Source: Pseudomonadota bacterium (lineage in GTDB: Bacteria; Pseudomonadota; Gammaproteobacteria; Burkholderiales; Burkholderiaceae_C). From it: 40,550 nucleotides of DNA. Of this stretch, positions 25,223 through 33,102 are shown one piece after another. The first letter of the stretch is position 1; the number at the start of each line of letters is the position of its first letter. A program made the translations under genes and the position numbers. Location of the stretch: assembly GCA_018240325.1 (NCBI GenBank), contig JAFEFZ010000253.1, positions 1-40,550 on the forward strand, in the 5' to 3' direction. A model generated the notes under the pieces. The model was not told the DNA's origin and did not search any database. It saw only the letters and a program-made list of their open reading frames with translations.

Positions 25223-26047
25223 CTACTTCGGCACCGTCTCGGATTCGACCACGAGGTCGAGCACGTAGACGTAGCGCGACGCATCGGCCGGCGGCTGCGG
25301 CCGGGTGAAGCGGTTGATGCGCAGCACGTTGCGCACGCCGCTGTGATGGGTGTAGCCGTCGATGGAGCCGTGGAACACCTGCCACGGGCCGGGCGGGTCG
25401 ATGCGCAGGCCCTGCGCATCGAAGCGGCGTTCGCGCACCTGCAGGCACTGCGTGCGCTGCACGCCGCTGACGCAGTCCACCGTCTGCGGCGCCACCTCGA
25501 GGAAGATGCGCGTGGGCTCGCCGTACAGGCTTTGCGGCGTGCGCTGGCCGCCGAAATACAGCGTCTGGCGTTCGGCGCTGCGCAACCGCAGCGTGGGCTC
25601 GACGCCGGGCGCGACCAACACGTCCAGCGGCTGCGCCAGCACCTTGGACAGCGCCGCGTCGGCCTGCATCAGCGCCGGCTCGCAGGCCATCATCGTGGCT
25701 GCCAGGCGGCTGACGTCGAGCCGGCCCTGCGGGCTCAGCCGCCAGCCGCCGTTCATGCTGTTGCAGCCGCCGGACACGTGCAGCCGCTCGCCTTCGAAGC
25801 GCAGCACGAAGGCGTGGCCGGGTGGCAGCAGTGCGGCGATCGGCTGGCCGCCGGCATCGGTGGCCGCCTGCAGCGTCCAGCGGTGGTCTTGCAGCGCGCG
25901 CACCAGGGCCGCGTCGGCGCCGCGGCGCGGCGGCTTCGCGGCGGGGCTGCCGCCGTCATGCGGGGGCTGGGGCGGCTGGGCCTGCAGGCTGAAGGCCGGC
26001 AATGCCAGCGCGGCGAGCAGCGCGACGCGGCGCAGGTACGTGGGCAT
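25223..26047 (-). CDS. exported META domain protein with DUF4377-like C-terminal domain
   Basis: This is a 274-residue protein from ATG 26047, which begins a clear signal peptide (MPTYLRRVALLAALALPAFS, cleaved near LQAQ). Residues about 45-170 are a META/HslJ domain, with the diagnostic HVSGGCNSMNGGWRLS and LAATMMACEPALMQADAAL. The C-terminal part (about 185-274) contains VDCVSGVQRTQCLQVRE and WQVFHGSIDGYTH, matching the DUF4377 pattern often joined to META. Paired cysteines suggest periplasmic disulfides. META proteins are linked to heat-shock, novobiocin resistance or motility in some bacteria, but no reaction is known. It follows the NlpE-like gene by 56 bases, probably in one operon. Confidence 0.82.
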   Translation of the reverse strand: MPTYLRRVALLAALALPAFSLQAQPPQPPHDGGSPAAKPPRRGADAALVRALQDHRWTLQAATDAGGQPIAALLPPGHAFVLRFEGERLHVSGGCNSMNGGWRLSPQGRLDVSRLAATMMACEPALMQADAALSKVLAQPLDVLVAPGVEPTLRLRSAERQTLYFGGQRTPQSLYGEPTRIFLEVAPQTVDCVSGVQRTQCLQVRERRFDAQGLRIDPPGPWQVFHGSIDGYTHHSGVRNVLRINRFTRPQPPADASRYVYVLDLVVESETVPK

Positions 26048-26103
26048 CGGTTCTCCGATCAAGTGGTGGGCCCGGCGCGGACCCGCCGCGCGGGCAGGGC
26101 GGG

Positions 26104-26538
26104 TCATTTGGCCGGCTGCTGCGTCAGCACCCGGTTCGGCGTGTTCCACGGCGGCGCGCTGCCGTCGGCGTTGAGCTGCAGCAGCCGGCCTTCGCCGACG
26201 CGGAACTGCCGGCCCTGGCCGGCCGCGTCGAGCTTGATCGAGCCGTCGTCGGCGCTCCAGCTGAAGCGGCCGCGCACCGTCTGCGGCTCGGCCTGGCGCT
26301 CCAGGTACTGCGTACTCAGTTCGTAGCTGCCGTCGTGCCGCAGCGTCAGCCGCATCTTGATGCCGGGGCAGTCGGCGCAGGGCGTGATGCCTTCGTAGAC
26401 GCCCGGCCAGTCGAGCGAATCGCGGCTGCTGTGTGCGGGGTCGGGATTGTCGGCAGCCGACGCCCAATCCTGTTGGCGCTGCGCGCAGCCTGCCAGTCCA
26501 ACTACAAGGGCTATCGCGAGGGTGAAAGGCAGTTTCAT
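26104..26538 (-). CDS. NlpE-like lipoprotein with CXXC motif
   Basis: This is a 144-residue lipoprotein. ATG 26538 has a GGAG ribosome site upstream. The signal ends in lipobox LAGC with Cys18 as the lipidation site. The domain has the NlpE N-terminal hallmark WPGVYEGITPCADCPGIKM with C54-x-x-C57. Beta-strand segments follow (LTLRHDGSYELSTQYLER, RGRFSWSADDGSI). E. coli NlpE senses surface contact, lipoprotein-sorting stress and copper, and signals to Cpx; here only the N-terminal domain is present. No cpx genes are in the window. It sits between a glycine-zipper lipoprotein and a META protein, consistent with an envelope-stress group. Confidence 0.82.
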   Translation of the reverse strand: MKLPFTLAIALVVGLAGCAQRQQDWASAADNPDPAHSSRDSLDWPGVYEGITPCADCPGIKMRLTLRHDGSYELSTQYLERQAEPQTVRGRFSWSADDGSIKLDAAGQGRQFRVGEGRLLQLNADGSAPPWNTPNRVLTQQPAK

Positions 26539-26598
26539 CTCGGTTGCTCCACTGCGCTTGGTGCGACGCGCGGCAATTGAAAAGGTGAGTACTCATCG

Positions 26599-26613
26599 GC
26601 GGCCTGCGGCCGC
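26599..26613. repeat. short palindromic hairpin in the NlpE upstream region
   Basis: GCGGCC-TGC-GGCCGC forms a 6-bp stem and extends into CTT on the right. It matches the core of the larger inverted repeat at 20819-20849 except for the loop base, so both may belong to one extragenic repeat family. Confidence 0.4.
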
Positions 26614-26647
26614 TTCGGGCCGAATTCCGAACGAGCGGAAGTTCGCT

Positions 26648-27088
26648 TCAATTCAGCAACTCGATGCCGGTGTTGGTCACGCGCACGCGGTCGCCGATGC
26701 GCAGCGCCGGCGCGGTGGTCTGCTGCACCGTGGCGACGCTGCCGTCGTCATAACGCACGCCGATGCGCCATACGAAGGTGCGGCTGTGCTGCGCCGCCTG
26801 GCTGCCCAGGTAGGCACCGCCGGCCGCGCCGACGACGGTGGCCACCGTCTGGCCGGTGCCGCCGCCGAACAGGCTGCCGATGCCGCCGCCGATCAGCGCG
26901 CCGCCGATGCCGCCGGCGACCGGGTTCACGTTCTGCACCGAATCCTGGGTGATCGAGATCACCGTGCCGGTGCGCGCCGACGGCTCCGACACCTGGAAGG
27001 CCGGCGGCGTGCTGCACGCCGCCAGCAGCAGCGCACAGGCGGCGGTCCACAGGGCGGCGGCGCGCCGCCAGATCGAGACTCGGGTCAT
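26648..27088 (-). CDS. glycine-zipper outer-membrane lipoprotein (SlyB/YmgG-like)
   Basis: From ATG 27088 it has 146 residues; an ATG at 27118 that overlaps the previous stop (ATGA) would add ten residues and allow coupling. The signal ends in lipobox LAAC with Cys25. Then come TGTVISITQDSVQNVNP and a glycine zipper (GGIGGALIGGGIGSLFGGG, TVVGAAGGAYLGSQ). A C-terminal beta segment reads WRIGVRYDDGSVATVQQ and ALRIGDRVRVTNTGIEL. This is the SlyB/2TM glycine-zipper family, which lies in the outer membrane and contributes to its stability. It differs from the non-lipidated SlyB-like protein at 23407-23994. Its neighbours on both sides are exported proteins. Confidence 0.82.
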   Translation of the reverse strand: MTRVSIWRRAAALWTAACALLLAACSTPPAFQVSEPSARTGTVISITQDSVQNVNPVAGGIGGALIGGGIGSLFGGGTGQTVATVVGAAGGAYLGSQAAQHSRTFVWRIGVRYDDGSVATVQQTTAPALRIGDRVRVTNTGIELLN

Positions 27089-27114
27089 GGCGGGGTCCGC
27101 TCGAAGAGGTGGGT

Positions 27115-27981
27115 TCATTCGGGAATCGCGTTCAGCAGGTACATCATCGCCAGCAGGCCCGTCGGGCGGCCCAGCTTGCCGAGCCACTGCTCGAAGATGG
27201 CGTCGATGTCGCCGCCTACGTAGGCCTGCGTCAGCGCGCGGTTGACCTCGAGGCGCAGCGCCGAATCGTTGCGCGGCAACGCGAACGCGTAGGGCTCGAA
27301 GGAGAAATCCTCCAGCACCAGCGCCACGCGTGCCGGATCGCGCGCCTGCATGGCCAGCGCCGCGAGCTCGACCTTGTCGCCGGCGTAGGCATCGACCGTG
27401 CCGGCCTCGAGCAGCGACAGCCCGACGCCGGCTGTGTCGACCGGCACCAGCGTCGCCTGCACCTGGCGCAGGCGCAGCGCCTTCTCGAGCCGCTGCTCGG
27501 TGGTCGTGCCCTTCAGCACCGCCACGCGCTTGCCGGCCAGGTCGGCGATGCGGTTGACGGGCGCGCCGGCCTTGACGAGCAGGCCGCCGCCGTCGACGAA
27601 GATCAGGTTGGAGAAGTCCACCTGCGCCAGCCGCGTCTGCGTCTGCGTGGTGTTGGCGCATTCCAGCTCGGCGCGCCCGCCGGCCACCATCTGCAGCCGC
27701 TGCTCGACCGATCCCGGGATCCAGTTGATCTGCAGCTCGGGCTCGCCCAGCGCACGCGCGATCTGCGCGACGGCACGCTTGCACAGTTCGATCGAATATC
27801 CCTGGGGCGCTGTACCGGCGCCTGCGGCTGCCGAGAACGGCGCCGAGTCCGGCGAGAACGCGACGTTGATCGACTTGGCCGCCTTGATCCGGGCCAGGGT
27901 GGGCGATTGGCCCTGCGCCAGCGCGCTGCCGCCGCAAGTGGCGGCAGCGGCGAATGCCGCAGCCAGGACGATCTTCAGCAT
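27115..27981 (-). CDS. periplasmic substrate-binding protein, amino-acid type (family 3)
   Basis: This is a 288-residue protein from ATG 27981. A signal peptide ends SALAQ. The fold pattern is of the SBP_bac_3 family: LARIKAAKSINVAF, GYSIELCKRAVAQIA, INWIPGSVEQRLQMVAGGRAELECANTT, AGKRVAVLKGTTTEQRL, DAYAGDKVELAALA, and ALTQAYVGGDIDAIFEQWLG. It resembles glutamate/aspartate-binding GltI-type proteins. No permease or ATPase is adjacent; it is followed instead by envelope lipoproteins. It may serve a transporter encoded elsewhere or be a stand-alone sensor. Its stop overlaps an in-frame ATG of the next gene. Confidence 0.85.
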   Translation of the reverse strand: MLKIVLAAAFAAAATCGGSALAQGQSPTLARIKAAKSINVAFSPDSAPFSAAAGAGTAPQGYSIELCKRAVAQIARALGEPELQINWIPGSVEQRLQMVAGGRAELECANTTQTQTRLAQVDFSNLIFVDGGGLLVKAGAPVNRIADLAGKRVAVLKGTTTEQRLEKALRLRQVQATLVPVDTAGVGLSLLEAGTVDAYAGDKVELAALAMQARDPARVALVLEDFSFEPYAFALPRNDSALRLEVNRALTQAYVGGDIDAIFEQWLGKLGRPTGLLAMMYLLNAIPE

Positions 27982-28137
27982 GGCGGGTTCCGCGGTCGAG
28001 TCGATGGGGCAGGGTGCGCAGTCTACCGCCGCCGGCCGGCGCCGCGTCCCGCAGGTGGGGCCGGACGCGGCCGGGGCAGCGCCTGCGTTGAGGCACACTC
28101 GCGGCCGTCGCCCCATTCGATGCCCCGACCCGAACCG

Positions 28138-29181
28138 ATGGAAAAACTGCGCGCCGTGGTGCACGGCACCGTCCTGATGCTGATCATCGGCTGGCTGCTG
28201 AGCGCGGGCAAGACGATCCTCGTGCCGGCGGTGCTCGGCGCCGTCGTCGTCTACGTGATCGTCGGGCTGGCGCAGGTGCTGGGCCGCGTGCCCGGGATCG
28301 GGCCCAGTCTGCCGCTGCAGCTGCGCTACCTGTTCTCGTTCGCGGCGATCGGCCTGGCCTTCTTCCTGCTGGCCTACCTGATCGCCGCCAACAAGGACCG
28401 GGCGCTGGCGCTGGCGCCGCAGTACCAGCAGTCGCTGCTGGCGTCGATCCAGCAGGTGGCGGTGCGCCTGGGCATCGAGACCGAGCCCACCTGGGCGATG
28501 CTGCGCCAGGAACTGATGGCGCAGATCAACCTGCAGCGGCTGGTCACCTCGCTGCTGGCGTCGCTGGGCTCGATGCTCGTGACCTTCGTCGTCGTGATGC
28601 TGTATGCGACCTTCCTGCTGGTCGAGCGCCGCGCCTTCGACGCCAAGCTGGCGGCGATGTCCGACGACCCGAAGCAGGTGGCGCGCCTGCGCACGGTGAT
28701 CGGCACGATCAACCGGCGCATCGGCTCGTACCTGGCGCTGAAGACGCTGCTGAGTGTGCTGCTGGGCATCGTCAGCTGGGTGGTGATGCGGCTGTACGGG
28801 CTCGAATTCGCGGCGTTGCTGGCGGTGCTGACCGGGTTCCTGAACTTCGTGCCCTACGTGGGCTCGGTGCTCGGCGTGGTGCTGCCCGCACTGGTGGCGG
28901 TGGTGCAGTATCAGGAACTGGGCTCGATCCTGACGCTGGTGCTGGCGCTGTCCGCGGTGCAGTTCGTGATCGGCAACTTCCTCGACCCCTACGTGATGGG
29001 CAGCTCGCTGAACCTGAGCCCCTTCGCGATCCTGATCAGCCTGGCGCTGTGGTCAGAGTTGTGGGGCATCCCCGGTGCCTTCCTGGCCGTGCCGATCACC
29101 GCGATCGTCACGATCGTGTTCGCCGGTTTCCCGGGCACGCGCCAGGTGGCGGTGCTGCTGTCGAAGAACGGGCAGGTCTGA
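28138..29181 (+). CDS. AI-2E family transporter (PF01594)
   Basis: This is a 347-residue inner-membrane protein from ATG 28138; an in-frame ATG at 28120 would add six residues, and neither has a good ribosome site. It has about eight helices, with a soluble segment between helices 3 and 4 (ANKDRALALAPQYQQSLLAS). The signature second half contains RRIGSYLALKTLLSVLLG, TGFLNFVPYVGSVLG, and GNFLDPYVMGSSLNLSP. The family includes E. coli TqsA and YdiK and some Na+/H+ antiporters, so exporting AI-2 is only one possibility. The YihY/BrkB gene follows 10 bases after the stop, so the two are probably co-transcribed. Confidence 0.88.
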   Translation: MEKLRAVVHGTVLMLIIGWLLSAGKTILVPAVLGAVVVYVIVGLAQVLGRVPGIGPSLPLQLRYLFSFAAIGLAFFLLAYLIAANKDRALALAPQYQQSLLASIQQVAVRLGIETEPTWAMLRQELMAQINLQRLVTSLLASLGSMLVTFVVVMLYATFLLVERRAFDAKLAAMSDDPKQVARLRTVIGTINRRIGSYLALKTLLSVLLGIVSWVVMRLYGLEFAALLAVLTGFLNFVPYVGSVLGVVLPALVAVVQYQELGSILTLVLALSAVQFVIGNFLDPYVMGSSLNLSPFAILISLALWSELWGIPGAFLAVPITAIVTIVFAGFPGTRQVAVLLSKNGQV

Positions 29182-29191
29182 AGGCGCCGGG

Positions 29192-30061
29192 ATGGTCCGC
29201 CTGCTGCGCGAACTCGGCGCGCTGCTGCGCGACGCGGCGCTGAACTGGGTCGAGGACCATGCGCAGAGCATGGGCGCGGCGCTGGCCTTCTACACGATCT
29301 TCTCGGTCGCGCCGCTGCTGCTGATCGTGATCGCGGTGGCCGGCGCCGTCTTCGGCGAGGAGGCCGCGCGCGGCGAGATCTACGTGCAACTGCACGGCAT
29401 GCTCGGCACCACCGGGGCGCGCGCCGTCCAGGGGTTGCTGGAAAGCGCGCGCCGGCCGGCCGACAACGTGCCGGCGGCCGTGTTCGGCGTGATCCTGCTG
29501 TTCGTCGCCGCGACCTCGGTGTTCGCCGAGTTGCAGGATTCGCTGAACCGCATCTGGCACGTGCCCAAGCGCGCGGCGCACAGCGGCCTGTGGGCGATCG
29601 TGCGCACGCGGCTGCTGTCCTTCGGCATGATCCTCGGGATCGGCTTCCTGCTGATCGTGTCGCTGGCCTTCAGCGCGGCGATGCGCGCGCTCAGCCGCTG
29701 GTGGGATCCGGAGTCACAGAGCTGGGCCAGCTTCAGCGGCGCCAGCGAGACGGGCCTGAGCCTGCTGCTGGTGACCGCGGTGTTCGCGATGATCTACAAG
29801 GCGATGCCGCGCGCCGACATCCACTGGCGCGACGTGTGGGTGGGCGCGGGCGTGACCTCGGTGCTGTTCGTCGCCGGCAAGTTCCTGATCGGCCTGTACA
29901 TCGGCCGCAGCGGCATCACCTCGGCCTTCGGCGCGGCGGCCTCGCTGATCGTGGTGCTGCTGTGGGTGTACTACTCGGCGCAGATCTTCCTGTTCGGCGC
30001 CGAGTTCACCTGGGCCTATGCGCACCGCTTCGGCTCGCGCCGCGGCATGCCGCAGCGCTGA
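29192..30061 (+). CDS. YihY/BrkB family inner-membrane protein
   Basis: This is a 289-residue membrane protein with six predicted helices; ATG 29192 is preceded by AAGG. Family features are GAALAFYTIFSVAPLLLIVI, FVAATSVFAELQDSLNRIWHVP, the MIYKAMPRADIHWRDVWVGA segment, and LIVVLLWVYYSAQIFLFGAEFTWAYAH near the end. The family was named for Bordetella BrkB and later confused with RNase BN; the true function is unknown, with proposals of transport or lipid handling. It follows the AI-2E-family gene closely. The charged C-terminal tail is cytoplasmic. Confidence 0.9.
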   Translation: MVRLLRELGALLRDAALNWVEDHAQSMGAALAFYTIFSVAPLLLIVIAVAGAVFGEEAARGEIYVQLHGMLGTTGARAVQGLLESARRPADNVPAAVFGVILLFVAATSVFAELQDSLNRIWHVPKRAAHSGLWAIVRTRLLSFGMILGIGFLLIVSLAFSAAMRALSRWWDPESQSWASFSGASETGLSLLLVTAVFAMIYKAMPRADIHWRDVWVGAGVTSVLFVAGKFLIGLYIGRSGITSAFGAAASLIVVLLWVYYSAQIFLFGAEFTWAYAHRFGSRRGMPQR

Positions 30062-30066
30062 GCGTG

Positions 30067-30118
30067 TCCGGCGCAGCGGGGCGGCATCGAGCCCGCCCTT
30101 GGCTCCGCCGGCGCCGGA
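30067..30118. terminator. nested inverted repeats between convergent genes
   Basis: Outer arms TCCGGCGC / GCGCCGGA (30067-30074, 30111-30118) enclose an inner GGGCGG / CCGCCC pair (30079-30084, 30093-30098). This fills the gap between the converging YihY/BrkB and SHOCT genes. A bidirectional terminator is likely, although there is no T-run. Confidence 0.45.
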
Positions 30119-30496
30119 TCAGGACAACGCCTTGGCCTTGAGCCGGTCGAACTCGGCCTGGGTGATCGTGCCGGCGTCGAGCAGCGCCTTGGCCTCGGCG
30201 ATGTCGGCGGCGGGCGACTTGCCCGCGACCGTCTTGATGTAGGCGTCGGTGTCGGCCTTGGCCTTTTGCAGGCTGGCCTGCTGGCGCAGCGACATGCCGC
30301 GGCCGCGCGCGATGATGTAGATGATCGCCGTCAGCACCGGGATGAAGATCAGCCCCAGCATCCACAGCACCTTGGCGAAGCCGCCGAGTTCGTGGTCGCG
30401 GAACAGATCGACCACGATCTGGAACATGATGATCAGGTAGGCGATGAAGAAGAAGGTCGAGATCATCAACCAGACGATGTCCCAGAAATTGCTCAT
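30119..30496 (-). CDS. small membrane protein with C-terminal SHOCT domain
   Basis: This is a 125-residue protein from ATG 30496, with GAAGGA upstream. Two hydrophobic helices (about 7-31 and 42-62) resemble the PLDc_N/membrane pair that often precedes SHOCT domains, including VDLFRDHELGGFAKVLWMLG. A charged linker follows. The tail ADIAEAKALLDAGTITQAEFDRLKAKALS is a typical SHOCT domain, a short helical module usually at protein ends and thought to mediate oligomerisation. No function is established. It lies downstream of the baeRF-type gene with about 140 bases between, a region with two hairpins, so it may have its own transcript. Confidence 0.82.
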   Translation of the reverse strand: MSNFWDIVWLMISTFFFIAYLIIMFQIVVDLFRDHELGGFAKVLWMLGLIFIPVLTAIIYIIARGRGMSLRQQASLQKAKADTDAYIKTVAGKSPAADIAEAKALLDAGTITQAEFDRLKAKALS

Positions 30497-30573
30497 GATG
30501 GTTGTCCTTCGGAGGGTTCGGGTTTCGGAAGTTCGGCAGGCGGCGCTCATCGCCGTCCCCACAGAACGGCCGG

Positions 30574-30593
30574 GCCGCGGGAAGTTCCGCGGC
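30574..30593. other. inverted repeat upstream of the SHOCT gene
   Basis: A perfect 7-bp stem GCCGCGG / CCGCGGC with loop GAAGTT lies in the gap between the baeRF-type gene and the SHOCT gene. It may be part of a termination region or an operator. Confidence 0.3.
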
Positions 30594-30617
30594 TCGGTCG
30601 TGGGATCTCGCGGGTTC

Positions 30618-30633
30618 GGCGCCTTGCGGCGCC
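30618..30633 (-). terminator. hairpin after the baeRF-type gene
   Basis: Palindromic GGCGCC arms enclose a four-base loop that reads GCAA (a GNRA tetraloop) on the minus strand. It lies 7 bases beyond the stop of the baeRF-type gene. No T-run follows. Confidence 0.45.
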
Positions 30634-30640
30634 GGGCGGT

Positions 30641-31759
30641 TCAGAACGCGTAGCGCAGGATCGCGGCGAGGCTGCCGCCGCCGGGGATGTCGGCGCGGCG
30701 CAGCCCCAGCACCTTGGCGCCGGCGTTCAGCGCGCGCAGCGCGATCTGGTCGACCACGCCGCCGCCGGACGCATCGGCAGCGGCGTCGAAGCTGACGCGG
30801 CCGGCATCGTCGATGCTGCCGGGCATGACTTCGTCGATGTCGACCATCAGCGTGTCGACGGCGCCGAAGGTGGCGGCGCGCGCGGCCTGGGCGACGTCGG
30901 TGGTGGCGCGGCCTTCTTGCGCGCGCGCTGCGAACAGCGCGTGCAGCGATTCCAGCCGGGCGCGGTGCAGGTCGTCGAGGATCGCGCGCGAAGCCTGGCC
31001 CAGATCGGCGTCGCTCAACTGCTCGGGGTTGCCGGGAATGGCCTGCGCGACCAGGTGCGGATACGAGCACACCGAGCGGTAGATCGCCTCGAGCGGCTGC
31101 GCCGCCGCCAGGATCAGCGGCACTTCGCTGCCGCCCAGCACGTTGCGCACCGCCTGGTCGACCAGGCGCGCGTACTGGCGCATGCGCACCTTCTGGCCTT
31201 CGATGCCGCCGTGGCGGCCGATCTGGGTGCGGTCGCGGATCGACGCCTTGCCCACCGAGCTGGCGACGTCGTCGGGCAGGCCGCGCACGGGGACCGTGGC
31301 CGACGGCAGCTCGGCCGAGACCTCGACCAGCCGCACCCCGCCTTGCGCCAGCGCCAGCACGTAGGCCGACTGCGGCACCGTGATCGCGCGCAGCAGCGGC
31401 TTGATGAAGAAGCGCGCGCCGGCCACGGCCGCCGGCTCGAGGCGGTTGGCCAGGCGGAAGGTCAGCGTCTCGTCGGGCGTGGCCAGCACCGCCAGGCTGT
31501 GCGCCTGGAAGCGCCAGAACTCGTCGTCGTCGACCAGGTCGGCGAGCGACTCCTCGACGGCGGCCGTGCGGGCCTTGTCCACGCCCATCGCGCGCAGCCG
31601 TTCGACGGCTTCGGCCGCCAGGTTCTTCAGCGCGATGCGGTCGGCCTGCGCCGCCTGCGTCACCGGCGTGGTCGGCAGGTAGATCGACACGCAGGCGTCG
31701 GCGCGCGTGGCGCCCAGGCGCTCGATGTCGGATCGGCTCGGGATGTCAACGTACAGCAT
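30641..31759 (-). CDS. bacterial eRF1-like (baeRF) family protein
   Basis: This is a 372-residue soluble protein from ATG 31759, with a GGAG upstream. The start MLYVDIPSRSDIERL, ACVSIYLPTTP and the C-terminal VDQIALRALNAGAKVLGLRR fit the bacterial archaeo-eukaryotic release-factor-like (baeRF) group. That group shares the fold of the eRF1/Pelota middle and C-terminal domains. The middle region shows GKASIRDRTQIGRHGG, QYARLVDQAVRNVLGG and PLILAAAQPLEAIYR. The group is proposed, from comparative genomics, to act on ribosomes under stress; this is not demonstrated for this protein. A LysR gene lies 107 bases upstream on the same strand. Confidence 0.72.
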   Translation of the reverse strand: MLYVDIPSRSDIERLGATRADACVSIYLPTTPVTQAAQADRIALKNLAAEAVERLRAMGVDKARTAAVEESLADLVDDDEFWRFQAHSLAVLATPDETLTFRLANRLEPAAVAGARFFIKPLLRAITVPQSAYVLALAQGGVRLVEVSAELPSATVPVRGLPDDVASSVGKASIRDRTQIGRHGGIEGQKVRMRQYARLVDQAVRNVLGGSEVPLILAAAQPLEAIYRSVCSYPHLVAQAIPGNPEQLSDADLGQASRAILDDLHRARLESLHALFAARAQEGRATTDVAQAARAATFGAVDTLMVDIDEVMPGSIDDAGRVSFDAAADASGGGVVDQIALRALNAGAKVLGLRRADIPGGGSLAAILRYAF

Positions 31760-31866
31760 GGATCGGGATCTCCGGGGCGTGGTGGCGGGCCCGTGCCGAG
31801 CCCGCTTTCGGGGCGCGATTGTCGCAAATGCGCGGCCGGTGCTGGCGGCGCCATGCCGCGCGACGT

Positions 31867-32901
31867 TCAGCCGCCTGCGGCCGCGCCCTGCGGCGCCGGT
31901 TCGGGTACGGTGCCGGGCACCCCGCCGGGCGCCGCGCCGCGTTGCCCCGCCGAGACCGCCCGCAGGTGCCCGATCAGTTGCCGCGCCAACGGGCTGGGAT
32001 CGTGCGACTTCAGCGACACCGCGGCCACGCGGCTGCGGCTGGTCGACAGATCGATGGCCAGGGGCACGAGGAAGTCCCGGCCCGGCGCGAAGCTGATCTG
32101 CGAGCGCATGCCGAAGCCCAGCACGCCGGCGTGCAGCACCATGCCGAACTGCACATTGATCGCGATCGCCTCGACCGAGGGCCTGGGCATCGGCAGATCG
32201 AGCTGATGCAGCGTGCGCTGCACGTGGTCGTGGAACAGGCAGTCGGGCGGCGGCAGCACCCAGCGCTGCTCGAGCAGTTCCGGCCAGCCGATCTGCGTGC
32301 GCGCGGCCAGCGGGTGGTCCCGTGCGGCGACCACGCACAGCCGCTCGTCGTACAGCGTGTCCACGCGCAGGTCGCCGGCCGGATCGACCAGCGCCAGCCG
32401 CAGGATCGCGAACTCGATGTCGCGCCGGCGCAGGCGGTCGACCAGTTCGGTTTCGCGCTCCTCGAGCACCGACACCTGCACGCCCGGCTGTTCGCCCAGC
32501 AGCCGCTCCAGCGCCACCGGCAGCAGCGGGATCGCCGGCATCGGCACCGTGCCCAGCCGCAGGCGGCCGGTGGCGCCGCTGGACACCAGCGTCAGTTCGT
32601 GCGCGGCGCGGCGCAGCTCGTCGAACACGGCGGCGATGCGCGGCGCGAAGGCGCGGCCGTGGACCGTAGGCTCGACGCCGTTGGCGATGCGGTCGAACAG
32701 GCGCACGCCGAGCGTGTCCTCCAGGCCGGCGATGGCCCGGGTCACCGCCGGTTGCGTCAGGTGCAGCACCGCGGCGGCCCTGCGGAAGCTGCGGTGCTCG
32801 AGCACGATCATGAACACGCGCAGCTCGCTCATCTTCAGATGGCGCGGCAGGCGCTGCATCAGGCGGTCGGCGGCGCTCGTCGGTGTCGGCACGATCGGCA
32901 T
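31867..32901 (-). CDS. LysR-family transcriptional regulator
   Basis: This is a 344-residue regulator from ATG 32901. The helix-turn-helix lies at about 27-85 (SELRVFMIVLEHRSFRRAA, LTQPAVTRAIAGLED, LGVRLFDR). The effector-binding domain follows to about 320, with GRLRLGTVPMPAIPLLPVAL at its first strand and a tail of about 25 proline/alanine/glycine residues. The N terminus has about 20 residues before the HTH, ending RLPRHLKMSEL, as in the GbpR/PcaQ-like subgroup. It is divergent from an RND efflux operon across 201 bases, the usual layout for LysR control of a neighbour. The effector is unknown, and no unmistakable T-N11-A box was found. Confidence 0.88.
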   Translation of the reverse strand: MPIVPTPTSAADRLMQRLPRHLKMSELRVFMIVLEHRSFRRAAAVLHLTQPAVTRAIAGLEDTLGVRLFDRIANGVEPTVHGRAFAPRIAAVFDELRRAAHELTLVSSGATGRLRLGTVPMPAIPLLPVALERLLGEQPGVQVSVLEERETELVDRLRRRDIEFAILRLALVDPAGDLRVDTLYDERLCVVAARDHPLAARTQIGWPELLEQRWVLPPPDCLFHDHVQRTLHQLDLPMPRPSVEAIAINVQFGMVLHAGVLGFGMRSQISFAPGRDFLVPLAIDLSTSRSRVAAVSLKSHDPSPLARQLIGHLRAVSAGQRGAAPGGVPGTVPEPAPQGAAAGG

Positions 32902-33067
32902 TGCGAAACCCGCAGGCTGTAGACCGCTGCCGACGCGGCCCGCGGCGGAGGAATTATGGCGCGACGGCAACCGGTGCGCGTGCGCCGACCCCGGCGCCGC
33001 ATCGCTGGCCGCGGGGCCGCTTGCGGCCCGAGCCCAGTACTGGGCCATGGCGCCGTTGGGCGCTCGC

Positions 33068-33073
33068 TAGAAT
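33068..33073 (+). promoter_or_regulatory. -10 element before the RND efflux operon
   Basis: TAGAAT in GCTAGAATCACG lies 30 bases before the adaptor's GTG start. A transcription start near 33080 would leave room for the ribosome site at 33088. The -35 is weak, consistent with activator dependence on the divergent LysR protein. Confidence 0.45.
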
Positions 33074-33087
33074 CACGAAGTTCAGCT

Positions 33088-33094
33088 GCAGGAG
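33088..33094 (+). promoter_or_regulatory. ribosome-binding site fixing the GTG start of the RND adaptor
   Basis: GCAGGAG with 8 bases before GTG 33103 supports that non-ATG start over open sequence further upstream. Confidence 0.65.
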
Positions 33095-33102
33095 TCTGTC
33101 CC

